Part shown: piece by piece, positions 24,158-32,563 of the stretch
How positions within the stretch are numbered: position 1 is the stretch's first letter
Layout of the letters: each line of letters begins with the position of its first letter
From: Bin87 sp964347975
GTDB lineage: Bacteria > Chloroflexota > Dehalococcoidia > Lucifugimonadales > UBA3495
Reading direction: 5' to 3'
DNA: 64,000 nt
NCBI GenBank assembly: GCA_964347975.1
Contig: CAYGAY010000016.1
Location: 9,644 to 73,643 of the forward strand
Notes under the pieces: model-generated
Seen by the model: the letters and a program-made list of their open reading frames with translations, nothing else
What the model was told of the DNA's origin: nothing
Databases searched by the model: none
Position numbers and translations under genes: made by a program

Positions 24158-25348
24158 CTACAGATTGCCCAGGGCTTCGCTCAACCGGTTGACGCCCTCG
24201 TCGATCTCGTCTTCGGCGATGTTGAGCGCCGGCATGATGCGAACTGCATTGGGGCGCACGCCGTTGAGCAACAGGCCGGAGGCTTCTGCGGCGTCCATCA
24301 CCTGGGGCATGATATCGCTGTCAAACTGCACGGCGGCCAGCAGGCCCTTGCAGCGGATCTCTTCCACGAACCCGTGGCGAGCCTTCAGCCCGTTCAGGCG
24401 ATCATTCAGCACCACCTCCATGCGCTTCACATTACCCAGGACGTCGTTGTCCAGCAGGTAGCGGGTTCCGGCGGCGGCGGCGGCGGTAGTCAGCGCGTTG
24501 CCGCCGAAGGTGCTGCCGTGGTCGCCGTAGGTCAACGCCATGGCGTTCTCCTTGGACAGGAATGCGCCGATGGGCACACCGTACCCCAGCCCCTTGGCCA
24601 GTACCATCACGTCCGGCTCCACGTCATATTCCTGGTGTCCGAACAGGCTGCCGAGCCGGCCCATACCGGTCTGCACTTCGTCCAATATCAACAGGATGTT
24701 GTTCTGGTCGCACCAGGTCCGCAGACGCTGGAAGTAGTCGTCATCGGGGATGTTGACGCCTCCCTCGCCCTGCACCGGTTCCACCATCACTGCGACAGTG
24801 TTGTCGGTGGTGGCGTTCATCACCGCTTCCACGTCATTGAAATCGACGTAGGTGAACCCTTCAGGAATGGGCTCGAACAACTCGTGGTAGTGAGGTTGAC
24901 CGGTGGCCGCCACCGCGTTCATGGTGCGTCCGTGGAAGGAATTGAAAGCAGTGATCACCTCATAGGCGCCGTTTTTGTGCAGCTTGCCGTAACGACGGGC
25001 GAGTTTAAGCGCGCCTTCGACGGCCTCCGCCCCGCTGTTGCAGAAAAACACTCGATCCATGCACGAGTTTTCGATCAACATCTCGGCTATGTCGAGTTGG
25101 GGCAAGGTGTAGAACTGGTTTGAGGTCTGAATCAGCGTTGCCGCCTGTTGGGCGATGGCTTCCACCACCACCGGCGGGCAGTGCCCCAGGTTGTCCACGG
25201 CCCAGCCAGCCACGAAGTCGATATATTCCTTGCCGTCGGCGTCCCACACTCGAGAGCCTTCGCCCCGCACGATAACCACCGGCCGGCGGCGTACAGTTTG
25301 CGCGTAGTATTTCTGCTCGATAGCGATATATTCAGCGTTGCTGGGCAT
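24158..25348 (-). CDS. argD: Acetylornithine aminotransferase-like class III aminotransferase
   Basis: Encodes 396 aa with class III PLP aminotransferase features: VFFCNSGAEAVEGALKLAR, FHGRTMNAVAATG, LLILDEVQTGMGRLG, and the PLP Lys252 in VLAKGLGYGVPIGAF, followed by HGSTFGGNALTTAAA. Length and motifs fit ArgD (N-acetylornithine to N-acetylglutamate semialdehyde), though related ornithine or GABA transaminases look similar. The nearby argG supports an arginine role. ATG 25348 is preceded by a GGAGCGG stretch. Confidence 0.85.
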   Translation of the reverse strand: MPSNAEYIAIEQKYYAQTVRRRPVVIVRGEGSRVWDADGKEYIDFVAGWAVDNLGHCPPVVVEAIAQQAATLIQTSNQFYTLPQLDIAEMLIENSCMDRVFFCNSGAEAVEGALKLARRYGKLHKNGAYEVITAFNSFHGRTMNAVAATGQPHYHELFEPIPEGFTYVDFNDVEAVMNATTDNTVAVMVEPVQGEGGVNIPDDDYFQRLRTWCDQNNILLILDEVQTGMGRLGSLFGHQEYDVEPDVMVLAKGLGYGVPIGAFLSKENAMALTYGDHGSTFGGNALTTAAAAAGTRYLLDNDVLGNVKRMEVVLNDRLNGLKARHGFVEEIRCKGLLAAVQFDSDIMPQVMDAAEASGLLLNGVRPNAVRIMPALNIAEDEIDEGVNRLSEALGNL

Positions 25349-25530
25349 GAGTAATCCGCTCCCTGTGAGTGTTTCGCTTTACGTGGCTCGGCAGATTGCC
25401 GCGGGGCCGGCCGACGCGCCCACCATTATACGCGATACCCCGCTATGAGGCGACGACGGGAACATTCAGGGCGAACTTTTGGGACGCGCTTGAACGCCCC
25501 GGTGGTACTAAGAGCGCAGCGACCGGGATT

Positions 25531-26274
25531 TTATGCGTTCGGTTCTCCGTCGCTTGGCATGTCGTCCCGCAGACTGCGGCGACGGGAACGTGGACTGCGA
25601 TCCGGAGCCGGGCCTGGAGGAGGTGAAGCCGGAGCGTCAGCGGTCTCGCCGGAGGTGGTATCGCTCACCGTGTCTGGCGATCCGCCGGGGTGGGTAGAGG
25701 GAACGTCCACAACATCAGCGCCTGACGGTTGCTCGTCCGAAGCCGGCTCCGGCGGTGGGGCGTATTGGGGGTTCGCTCGCCGGAAGTCCGCAAGGGCGGA
25801 TTCCAGGTAGCGGTGCATCTCTTCCGGTTCCCGAACCTGGAGGGGGATGCGTCGCCGGTTGACGGTGTACACGCGCAGCGGGTCGCCCATGAAACCGCGG
25901 TCATTGGCCACCTCTCGGATGTCGCTGAAATGAATAGTGCGCCGTCGCGGAGTGCCCATCATGATAATTAGCGCATCCGAATATACGCGATACTGCCTCG
26001 GCGACGTAAGCCACGAATAAGCGCCCACGCCCAGACCGACCAGTATCAGCAACCACGCGCCACTGCCTCCCCCGCCGCTGGACGCCGGTGTTTCGCCTTC
26101 GCCTTGCGATTCAACCTGCGCCGCCGTTTCGGCTGGGACGTCGCCGCCGCTTCGTGCATCCATGAACAATTGATAGAGGCCGAAAAGTATGACGGCGGCA
26201 GCGAGGATCAGCGTGAGATTGAATCTCACACGGCTGGGCGCCCAATAAATCAGAGTGGTTTCGGGCTGTTGCAT
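25531..26274 (-). CDS. Two-helix membrane protein with PH-like domain
   Basis: Encodes 247 aa. Helix 1 (about 18-36, LTLILAAAVILFGLYQLF) and helix 2 (about 73-88, WLLILVGLGVGAYSWL) are separated by a Gly/Ser/Glu-rich loop. A bacterial PH-like unit follows: YRVYSDALIIMMGTPRRRTIHFSDI and DPLRVYTVNRRRIPLQVREPEE (about 95-145). The C-terminal 80 residues are Pro/Ser/Asp-rich and probably disordered. The function is unknown. Confidence 0.65.
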   Translation of the reverse strand: MQQPETTLIYWAPSRVRFNLTLILAAAVILFGLYQLFMDARSGGDVPAETAAQVESQGEGETPASSGGGGSGAWLLILVGLGVGAYSWLTSPRQYRVYSDALIIMMGTPRRRTIHFSDIREVANDRGFMGDPLRVYTVNRRRIPLQVREPEEMHRYLESALADFRRANPQYAPPPEPASDEQPSGADVVDVPSTHPGGSPDTVSDTTSGETADAPASPPPGPAPDRSPRSRRRSLRDDMPSDGEPNA

Positions 26275-26415
26275 GCTGTATTGGCACCTGTTGCAAGTAG
26301 GTTGACTGGACGCCCGGACATTGGTGAAGCTGCCGTTGCGACAGCGAATATGTTACCACATGGCGCGATGATAAAATTACCTCTGAACGCAACCGCCTGG
26401 GTGGAGGGCCGGAAA

Positions 26416-26751
26416 ATGCTGAACTTGAGTGCTGACGAACAGGCCTGGCTGGACGAATACTGCCGGCAGCTAGAAGAGAAGTTCCCCGGCCTGGTGGAGG
26501 ACATCATCATCTTCGGGCCATACGCCCGCGGGATTTCTGACCCGGACGTGGATTTCAACACGCTGGTGCTTATCAAGGAGGACGATCGCAAGAAAGCGGA
26601 GGAAGTCGCCGATCTGGGCATTCTGCTGGACGTGACCACCTTTTTCGTAGCGCCGACGATTTTCCCGTTCACCATGGCGGAGTGGAAAGAATCCAAGCGC
26701 ATCAACGGCTGGATTTACAACCTGACCAAAGACGGGGTTAGCGCACTGTGA
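26416..26751 (+). CDS. MNT-type nucleotidyltransferase domain protein (antitoxin-like)
   Basis: Encodes 111 aa. IIIFGPYARGISDPDVDFNT near residues 32-51 corresponds to the GSxxxGxxxxDxD signature of minimal nucleotidyltransferases, with Pro instead of Ser after the first Gly. ATG 26416 has GGAGGG 9 bases upstream; a longer frame further up lacks a site. Its TGA overlaps the GTG of the HEPN gene (GTGA), a typical coupled MNT/HEPN arrangement in which MNT can AMPylate or otherwise neutralise the HEPN partner. The altered motif leaves the activity open. Confidence 0.75.
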   Translation: MLNLSADEQAWLDEYCRQLEEKFPGLVEDIIIFGPYARGISDPDVDFNTLVLIKEDDRKKAEEVADLGILLDVTTFFVAPTIFPFTMAEWKESKRINGWIYNLTKDGVSAL

Positions 26752-27152
26752 GCGAAGCCCTGGCAATAGCGGAGTGGCAGCGGGGTGAAGCCTGCCGGCA
26801 AGTCGCCCGGCTTTGTCTCCAGCACGGTTTCTACGGCGACGCTGTCTCGCGGGCCTATTACGCGGCATTCCATGCCGCCAAAGCGCCGTTAGCTCTGTAT
26901 GACATCAGCACCCGAAATCATCGTGGCGTAAACAGTTTGTTCAGCTTGCAGATTGTAAAGCCAGGATTGGTTGAAGATAACTGGGGCTCTGTAATCGGGC
27001 AACTCTCCCCGTTGCGCATAGCTGCGGATTACCGCGTTGACAGAGTATTCAGCGAAACTGACGCGGTGAGAGCCTGTGCTCGGGCTGATGACTTCGCCAC
27101 CCGTATCCATGCCCTGCTTACCGGCAGCATCGCCCCCGAACGTCTCCGGTAG
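26748..27152 (+). CDS. HEPN domain protein (toxin-like partner of MNT)
   Basis: Encodes 134 aa, all-helical. SRAYYAAFHAAKAPL near residues 40-54 gives Arg then six residues then His, the RxxxxxxH arrangement found in one group of HEPN proteins, including RNases of the toxin class. GTG 26748 overlaps the upstream stop by the GTGA tetranucleotide. As a pair it most likely forms a toxin-antitoxin or abortive-infection module. The protein could also be an inactive HEPN adaptor. Confidence 0.78.
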   Translation: MSEALAIAEWQRGEACRQVARLCLQHGFYGDAVSRAYYAAFHAAKAPLALYDISTRNHRGVNSLFSLQIVKPGLVEDNWGSVIGQLSPLRIAADYRVDRVFSETDAVRACARADDFATRIHALLTGSIAPERLR

Positions 27153-27331
27153 CGACGTAATTGAAGCTGCCAAATTGGATCCACCTCAGGCGGTACAATG
27201 CCGCCGGCATTACTCGGTAGAGGACAATAATCTGTGAAGGGCTACATTTCGGTAGTTTGATTGCGGGAACCCAGCGTACTGCGCGCTCCAGAGAAATGGC
27301 CGTGCCCTGTCCATAGCCGACCGGGCGCCCC

Positions 27332-27337
27332 TATAAT
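27332..27337 (+). promoter_or_regulatory. Likely -10 box of the penicillin acylase-like gene
   Basis: TATAAT 48 bases before ATG 27386. A matching -35 was not found. Confidence 0.35.
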
Positions 27338-27385
27338 GCTCACATCGCGTTGAGCATCGCAGTTGAACAACCATGGAGTTCCCTC

Positions 27386-29767
27386 ATGACGGCTACCGTC
27401 GCCGGCCACGCCAGCCTCACCTTCTCCGACCTTCAAGCCGCCGTTCCCCGGATGGATGGCGAGATCGCCCTGCCCGGCCTTTACGCTGACGTTCACGTCT
27501 GGCGAGACCATTGGGGCATTCCACATATCCGCGCCGCCAACGAGCATGACGCCTGGTTCGCCCAGGGTTTTGTGACTGCCCAAGACCGGCTGTGGGCCAT
27601 GGAATATGACCGCCGTCGCGCGGTGGGCCGCTGGGCCGAGGCAGCGGGCAAATCCGCGATAGGACAGGATATGCAGATGCGGCGGCATCGCCTGGAAGAC
27701 GCCGCCCGCGCCGACTGCGAAGCCGCCGGTCCACGGGCCAAAGCCATGCTGGAAGCCTACTCCGACGGAGTCAACGCCTTTATCAGGAGCGAAGCCCCCC
27801 TGCCGGCTGAATATGCCATTACGGGCATATCACCCGAACCATGGGAACCCTGGCACTGTCTGGCCATTTACAAAGTCCGTCACATCTTCATGGGAGTATT
27901 CGAGAACAAGGCGTGGCGAGCCCGCATGGTCAAAGCCCTGGGAGCGGAGCGAACTGCTCAGTTATTCCCGTCTTACCCGCCCGGACAGCCCGTCATCATT
28001 CCCACCGGGGCCGATTACGACGGCGAGGTTGACGCAGGCTTGGCTCAGCTTTTGGAACACGCCGCCAACCTGAACCTCATCGGCGAGCTGGACAGTGGCT
28101 CTAACTCGTGGGCCATTGGGCCGGAACGCACCGCCACCGGAGGGCCGCTGCTGGCCGGCGACAGTCACCGCGGCCTGGACACGCCCAGCGTCTATTACCA
28201 GAACCACCTGGCCTGCGACACTTTCGACGTGATCGGAAACTCCTTCGCCGGCGTCCCCGGATTCCCTCATTTTGGCCACAACCCGTGGGTGGCCTGGTGC
28301 GTGACTCACACCGCCGCCGACTACCAGGACCTGTACATCGAGTGGTTCAACGATGCCGACCCGGCCCTCTATCAGAGCCAGGGCATCTGGTTCAACGCCG
28401 ACGTGCGCGACGAGGTTATAAAGGTGCGCCACGGCCACGACGTCCACATTCGCACCTGGGCCACCCACCACGGCCCGGTGGTCGGCGGCGACCCCATGTC
28501 CGGTTACGGCCTGGCCCTGCGCTACACCGCCGGCCCGGATTTTTATAACAATCGGGGCGACCCGTGGACCGACATCCTGCCGGCCATGCTGGAAACCCAC
28601 AGCGTCAACGAGTTGGCCGACGCCATGGCAGGCTGGGTTGACCCGGTGAACAACTTTGTGATGGCCGACGTTCACGGCAACTACGGCTACCAGTGTCGTG
28701 GCAAAATCCCCCGCCGGCCCGGCGACGTTCCCGCCCCCCTTCCCGTGCCGGGTTGGGACGGTGAGCACGAATGGCAGGGCAATATCCCCTTCCGGGAAAT
28801 GCCTCGCAACATCAACCCGCCGGAAGGCTACGTGGTCACCGCCAACAACCGTCCGGTCGGAGCCGATTACCCTTACTACATATCCATGGACTTTACCCCC
28901 GGCTACCGCGCCATGCGCGTGGCCCACGGCGTCAACAGCATCAGTAATCCCGCGGCCGCGGACATGGGCCGCATCCACTCCGAGCGGCTGTCCATACCCG
29001 CCCAGGCGTATGTGGCCGCGCTTTCCGGGGTGCCTGCGCCGTCGGATCCCACGGCTGCCGAGGCTTTGCGTCGCCTGCAGAAGTGGTCGGGCAGCATGAA
29101 TCCCGATGCCGTGGAGCCGACCATCTACAGCGCGATGCGAGATGCCCTGCTGTGGCGTCTGCTGAAGCACAACATCGGCGAGGAGTTGGCCGCGTTGGCG
29201 TGGTGGCAGCCTGCGGATCGGGGGAGAGGCGTTTTCCTCAACCGTTTCAAAAACCTGATGACCGATGGGATGAGCGCCGGCGATACCGACCTTCTCCCCG
29301 AGGACACGGATTGGCCCGGCCTTTTGAAGACGGCTTTGGAAGACGGGAGCCGGACGCTGAAGGCCCAACTCGGCCCCGACATTGACGGCTGGCGCTGGGA
29401 CCGGGTTCATCGGGCGCGACCGCAGCATCCCCTATCCATGGCAACGCCCGCGCTGGGCAAACTGCTGGACCCGCCGGAGATACCCACCGGCGGCGACGGT
29501 GATACGCCATGGGCCGGACCATACGCTCCGGGCGACTTGGCGACAGCCCTCGGGCTGTCCGTCTTCCGCTACGCTTACGACCCGGCCGACTGGGAACGCT
29601 CGCTTTGGGCGGTGCCGCTGGGCGCGTCGGGGCACCCCGGCAGCAAGCATTACGCTGACCAGTCCACAATGTGGAGCAAGGTGCGAATGGCGCCGATGAT
29701 CTACGGTTGGGAACGTGTGAAGGCTAACGCCGAGACCGAGCAGACCTTATACATGGTAAAAGGGTAA
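27386..29767 (+). CDS. Penicillin acylase family (Ntn-hydrolase) protein
   Basis: Encodes 793 aa of a single-chain precursor. WGIPHIRAANEHDAWFAQGF near residue 45 and DSGSNSWAIGPERTATGG with candidate nucleophile Ser239 mark the self-cleaving Ntn fold; cleavage before that Ser would give an alpha chain of about 238 residues and a beta chain of about 555. MANDPHR-like (LLAGDSHRGLDTPSVYYQ) and RVAHG (RAMRVAHGV) segments follow. Members hydrolyse amide bonds of penicillins, acyl-homoserine lactones and similar. No clear signal peptide was seen, so the enzyme may be cytoplasmic. ATG 27386 has GGAG 7 bases upstream. Confidence 0.88.
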   Translation: MTATVAGHASLTFSDLQAAVPRMDGEIALPGLYADVHVWRDHWGIPHIRAANEHDAWFAQGFVTAQDRLWAMEYDRRRAVGRWAEAAGKSAIGQDMQMRRHRLEDAARADCEAAGPRAKAMLEAYSDGVNAFIRSEAPLPAEYAITGISPEPWEPWHCLAIYKVRHIFMGVFENKAWRARMVKALGAERTAQLFPSYPPGQPVIIPTGADYDGEVDAGLAQLLEHAANLNLIGELDSGSNSWAIGPERTATGGPLLAGDSHRGLDTPSVYYQNHLACDTFDVIGNSFAGVPGFPHFGHNPWVAWCVTHTAADYQDLYIEWFNDADPALYQSQGIWFNADVRDEVIKVRHGHDVHIRTWATHHGPVVGGDPMSGYGLALRYTAGPDFYNNRGDPWTDILPAMLETHSVNELADAMAGWVDPVNNFVMADVHGNYGYQCRGKIPRRPGDVPAPLPVPGWDGEHEWQGNIPFREMPRNINPPEGYVVTANNRPVGADYPYYISMDFTPGYRAMRVAHGVNSISNPAAADMGRIHSERLSIPAQAYVAALSGVPAPSDPTAAEALRRLQKWSGSMNPDAVEPTIYSAMRDALLWRLLKHNIGEELAALAWWQPADRGRGVFLNRFKNLMTDGMSAGDTDLLPEDTDWPGLLKTALEDGSRTLKAQLGPDIDGWRWDRVHRARPQHPLSMATPALGKLLDPPEIPTGGDGDTPWAGPYAPGDLATALGLSVFRYAYDPADWERSLWAVPLGASGHPGSKHYADQSTMWSKVRMAPMIYGWERVKANAETEQTLYMVKG

Positions 29768-29798
29768 ACTACTGTGGAGTCCGAAATGAGTTGACGCA

Positions 29799-30074
29799 AT
29801 GGCCCTACGACCTGCCCCATTGGAAAGCCTGAGTTTTCCCACCAAGGTGCTGTTGCTGGGCGCTGGCATCTTCTTGGTGTACACCATATCGCTGATTGCA
29901 GCCCTGCTATTGACCGGCATCAGCCCGTTGCAAGAAGCGTGAGCAGGTCTGGATGCTGAGCATAGACGCTTTGTATTAGTGGCTGGGCTCGGATTGTGGA
30001 TTTTTCTGTTAGGCAGCGCAATCTGGGCCTTCTGGCGTCAAGGTTGGAAGCCATGGGGCTGGTCGGATGGTTAG
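29799..30074 (+). pseudogene. Two-helix small membrane protein split by an in-frame TGA
   Basis: ATG 29799 opens MALRPAPLESLSFPTKVLLL with one helix and stops at TGA 29940-29942 (47 aa). The same frame continues AGLDAEHRRFVLVAGLGLWI with a second helix, ending ...WSDG at TAG 30072-30074, 91 codons in all. A single base change would restore a compact two-helix protein. Either the first part is functional alone, the stop is read through, or this is a recent nonsense mutation. No ribosome binding site was seen for a second start. Confidence 0.45.
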
Positions 30075-30144
30075 AAACGTATTGCGGGAGGCCGTAGTGG
30101 CTTTAGGGTGGTCATGATGCGGCACATATATCTTTCTGGGTGTC

Positions 30145-30471
30145 TTGATTTTGCTGTCGCCGGTCTTGATCCTGGCTTGCCGGAACAGATTCAATCAGGT
30201 CGTGGTTCCGCTTTACAACTTCGTAGCAGCTATCATAGTTCTGGCGGCAGTAGCGTCCACGTTATTCAAGGAACCCAATTGGCTAGTGATTTTCGCTACG
30301 GCGGCCGCGACAGTATTCGGCATAGTCGGTACATGGTTGGTATTTGTCTATCAAAATGCGTATTGGGCGCTGCTCATATTGTTGTTCACATTCTTCCCTT
30401 TCTATGCGACCGGAATATATCTGATGCTTACTGCGCTGGTTAGGTTGGTGTGGTTCTCATTCCGCCGCTGA
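30145..30471 (+). CDS. Hypothetical multi-span membrane protein
   Basis: Encodes up to 108 aa from TTG 30145; the frame is open from 30118 so the start is uncertain. Four hydrophobic helices can be drawn: ILLSPVLILAC, VPLYNFVAAIIVLAAVA, WLVIFATAAATVFGIVGTWL and YWALLILLFTFFPFY. No family was recognised. It lies behind the split small membrane gene and overlaps the convergent LLM gene by 32 bases. Confidence 0.5.
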   Translation: MILLSPVLILACRNRFNQVVVPLYNFVAAIIVLAAVASTLFKEPNWLVIFATAAATVFGIVGTWLVFVYQNAYWALLILLFTFFPFYATGIYLMLTALVRLVWFSFRR

Positions 30472-31483
30472 CCCGATCCTCCCGCAAATGCGGCGCCACC
30501 CGCTCGGCGAACAGTTCCAGGTTGGCGATGCCGTCTCGCAGCGGCATTCCGGGCCACATCATGCGGAAACAGCCGTGGGACATTCCCAACCCGCGGTAAC
30601 GGGTCAGTTCCTCGACCACCTCGTCGGGGCTGCCGATAACGAACCGGTCGCGGGCGAGATCTTCAAACGGCTCCCGGAAATTTTCCTCGCCGGGCAGGGC
30701 TTTGTCTTGGCCCCATTGTGCATAGGCCTCGTACTTGCCTCCCAGGTAGGGAGCCGCGCTCGCAAGCGCTTCCTCGTGGGTGCGACCCACGAAAACTTCC
30801 CGGCCCAGGGGGAGGCGGTCTGGCGCGCCTGAATTGGCCGCGCCCGCCGCTTCATGGTACATCTCAACCTGTTGGCTGATGGTGTCGAACTTGGCGTGGG
30901 GGTTCACGTACCACGTGTAGCCCAGTCGCGCGGCGCGGGTGATGGCTGCGTCGCTGTTGGCAGCCACCCACACCGGCGGGTGCGGCCGCTGCACCGGACG
31001 CAGCATCAGCTGGGCATCGTGGAGACGAAAATACTGCCCTTCGTAGTCCACCTTCTCGCCGGACCACAGCAATCGCATCGCCTCCAGGCATTCCAGGTAG
31101 CGACTGACTCGGGTACGGCGGGGAACCCCGAAGTTGTCGTATTCCTCATCCCGGTAACCCAACGCGGCGCTCAATGTGAAGTTCCCGCCGGTGATGATGT
31201 CCATGGTCGCCACTCGCTCCGCCAGGTCAACCGGGTGGTGTAAGGGCACGAGCAGGGTCGCCACCAAACCCATTCCCCGGGCTTCGGCGGAAATGCGGGC
31301 CAGCAGCGGCATGGTCTGCAATTGCTGGTACGGGTCGGTGAGGTAGTGCTGGCCTTGATAAACCATGTCGAAGCCGAGATCCCGCGCCGCGCTCACGTAG
31401 GCGCAGATGTTGGCGAAAGCTTGCTGCATATCCGAGCCAGCCGGCTGCTGGGCGATGGCGGAAAGGGATACTCCGAACTTCAT
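30440..31483 (-). CDS. LLM-class flavin-dependent oxidoreductase
   Basis: Encodes 347 aa of a luciferase-like TIM barrel: MKFGVSLSAIAQQPAGSD, DMVYQGQHYLTDPYQQLQTM, the TGGNFTLSAALGYRDEEY loop near residue 100, and HPPVWVAANSDAAITRAARLG. The C-terminus FVIGSPDEVVEELTRY fits the family. ATG 31483 rather than 31519 was chosen because the family begins at MKFG and GAGGC precedes it. It overlaps the convergent membrane gene tail by 32 bases. Substrate unknown. Confidence 0.85.
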   Translation of the reverse strand: MKFGVSLSAIAQQPAGSDMQQAFANICAYVSAARDLGFDMVYQGQHYLTDPYQQLQTMPLLARISAEARGMGLVATLLVPLHHPVDLAERVATMDIITGGNFTLSAALGYRDEEYDNFGVPRRTRVSRYLECLEAMRLLWSGEKVDYEGQYFRLHDAQLMLRPVQRPHPPVWVAANSDAAITRAARLGYTWYVNPHAKFDTISQQVEMYHEAAGAANSGAPDRLPLGREVFVGRTHEEALASAAPYLGGKYEAYAQWGQDKALPGEENFREPFEDLARDRFVIGSPDEVVEELTRYRGLGMSHGCFRMMWPGMPLRDGIANLELFAERVAPHLREDRVSGGMRTTPT

Positions 31484-31522
31484 CGTATTGCCTCGCATAT
31501 TAACCGGCATTCCCGGCATATT

Positions 31523-31602
31523 CCGTCATTCCCGCCTTCGCGGGAATCCAGGAACTTTTAGCGCCGGGCAATCTGGATTCCGGCTTTTACCGGAATGACG
31601 GG
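31523..31602. repeat. REPIN-like repeat, family A, copy 2 (intact)
   Basis: Runs from CCGTCATTCCCGCC to CCGGAATGACGGG with two hairpin units (CCCGCCTTCGCGGG and CCGGCTTTTACCGG). The outer 10 bases are inverted repeats of each other. It fills the space between the LLM gene start and the CinA gene stop. Confidence 0.75.
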
Positions 31603-31605
31603 TAG

Positions 31606-32076
31606 CTAGACGGCCAGCTCTCGACCCAACAGGTCTATGGCCGCCTGCACCGCTCCGTGCTTGGTAGCGTCCCGGTCACCGCCGACGCGGATCTCAATCG
31701 CGGCATCCTCGCCGCCCTTCACCGCCAGTCCAATCCAGAAGGTGCCGATGGGCAGGCCGCTGCGTCCCGGCGCCGGGCCGGTGACTCCCGTGGTTGAAAG
31801 GGCGTAGTCCGTGCCGGTCAACTCCAGCGCCCCCCTTGCCATGGCGATGGCCATTTCCCGGCTGACGCTGCCCGCCGTCTCATAGAGTTCGTCGGGAACG
31901 CCCAGGATTTTCTCCTTCAGACCGCCCGTGTAAGCGACGACGCCGCCCGGGAAAAAGCGCGACGCTCCAGGGATGGTACCCAACGTGTAACCGAGCAGAC
32001 CGTTGGTGCACGCTTCCGCCACCGACACCGTCTGCCCGCGTTCCAAGAGAATCTCGGCTACCTGTTGCACGTCCAC
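31606..32076 (-). CDS. CinA-family C-terminal (nicotinamide-nucleotide amidase-like) protein
   Basis: Encodes 156 aa, the length of stand-alone CinA C-terminal/PncC proteins, which deamidate NMN in pyridine nucleotide recycling. ASRFFPGGVVAYTGGLKEKI, YALSTTGVTGPAPGRSGLPI and GTFWIGLAV match. The usual AESCTGG motif reads AEACTNG at residues 20-26, so the conserved Ser is Ala22 and a Gly is Asn. This suggests loss or change of the amidase activity. ATG 32076 is followed by a normal N-terminus; GGAGGC lies upstream. Confidence 0.82.
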   Translation of the reverse strand: MDVQQVAEILLERGQTVSVAEACTNGLLGYTLGTIPGASRFFPGGVVAYTGGLKEKILGVPDELYETAGSVSREMAIAMARGALELTGTDYALSTTGVTGPAPGRSGLPIGTFWIGLAVKGGEDAAIEIRVGGDRDATKHGAVQAAIDLLGRELAV

Positions 32077-32091
32077 TATATGCCTCCTTTA

Positions 32092-32130
32092 CTCCCTCTC
32101 CCCTGGCGGGAGAGGGTCGGGGTGAGGGGG
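32092..32130. repeat. Dispersed short repeat, family D, copy 1
   Basis: Contains CCCTCTCCCCTGGCGGGAGAGGG followed by GTGAGGGGG, an inverted repeat of CCCTCTCCC. A second member with the arms CCCTCTCCC/GGGAGAGGG lies at 50783-50818. Confidence 0.55.
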
Positions 32131-32146
32131 AACAGCGCAGAGCGCA

Positions 32147-32470
32147 TTATACGTCCATCATCTTGTCCGGAGACATCATCTCCCAGAATTCGATGCGGTT
32201 GCCTTCAACCAATGGCCTGATCTGTGCGCCAATTTCCAGCGCCGCCGGCGGCAACTGATGCCCGCCGCGCATGGGGGACATCAAGGCCTCGTCAGTCCAT
32301 TCAAGAATGACGACGTCTTGTTCCGCCGGAGTGGTCGCGCCGTTGAAATATACCCGGAATTCGCTACGCTGGCCGGCGTCGTGGTAGATCTGCGCCTGTT
32401 TCTGCAACAGGCTGGCCACCCGGCGCGCCTCGCCCGGTTTGGTCTTGAAGATTCTCCTGAGTACGTACAT
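32147..32470 (-). CDS. NIPSNAP/ABM-like small dimeric barrel protein
   Basis: Encodes 107 aa beginning MYVLRRIFKTKPGEARRVAS, with a beta-alpha-beta-beta pattern (FRVYFNGATT, DVVILEWTDEALM) typical of dimeric alpha-beta barrels. AAGGAG lies 7 bases before ATG 32470, which rules out the longer frame to 32533. The function is unassigned. Confidence 0.65.
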   Translation of the reverse strand: MYVLRRIFKTKPGEARRVASLLQKQAQIYHDAGQRSEFRVYFNGATTPAEQDVVILEWTDEALMSPMRGGHQLPPAALEIGAQIRPLVEGNRIEFWEMMSPDKMMDV

Positions 32471-32563
32471 AGGGAACTCCTTTTCAGAGGTGGATGGAAC
32501 ATGACCGCCAATATGATACCCCAATTTCGCCACCCGGCGGGTTCAATGGAGGCGCTTCGGCGG

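Noticed and set aside
27962..29428. 488-codon minus-strand frame opposite penicillin acylase
   Set aside because: Shadow of a well-supported gene. It has no ribosome binding site, family motif or fitting neighbour.
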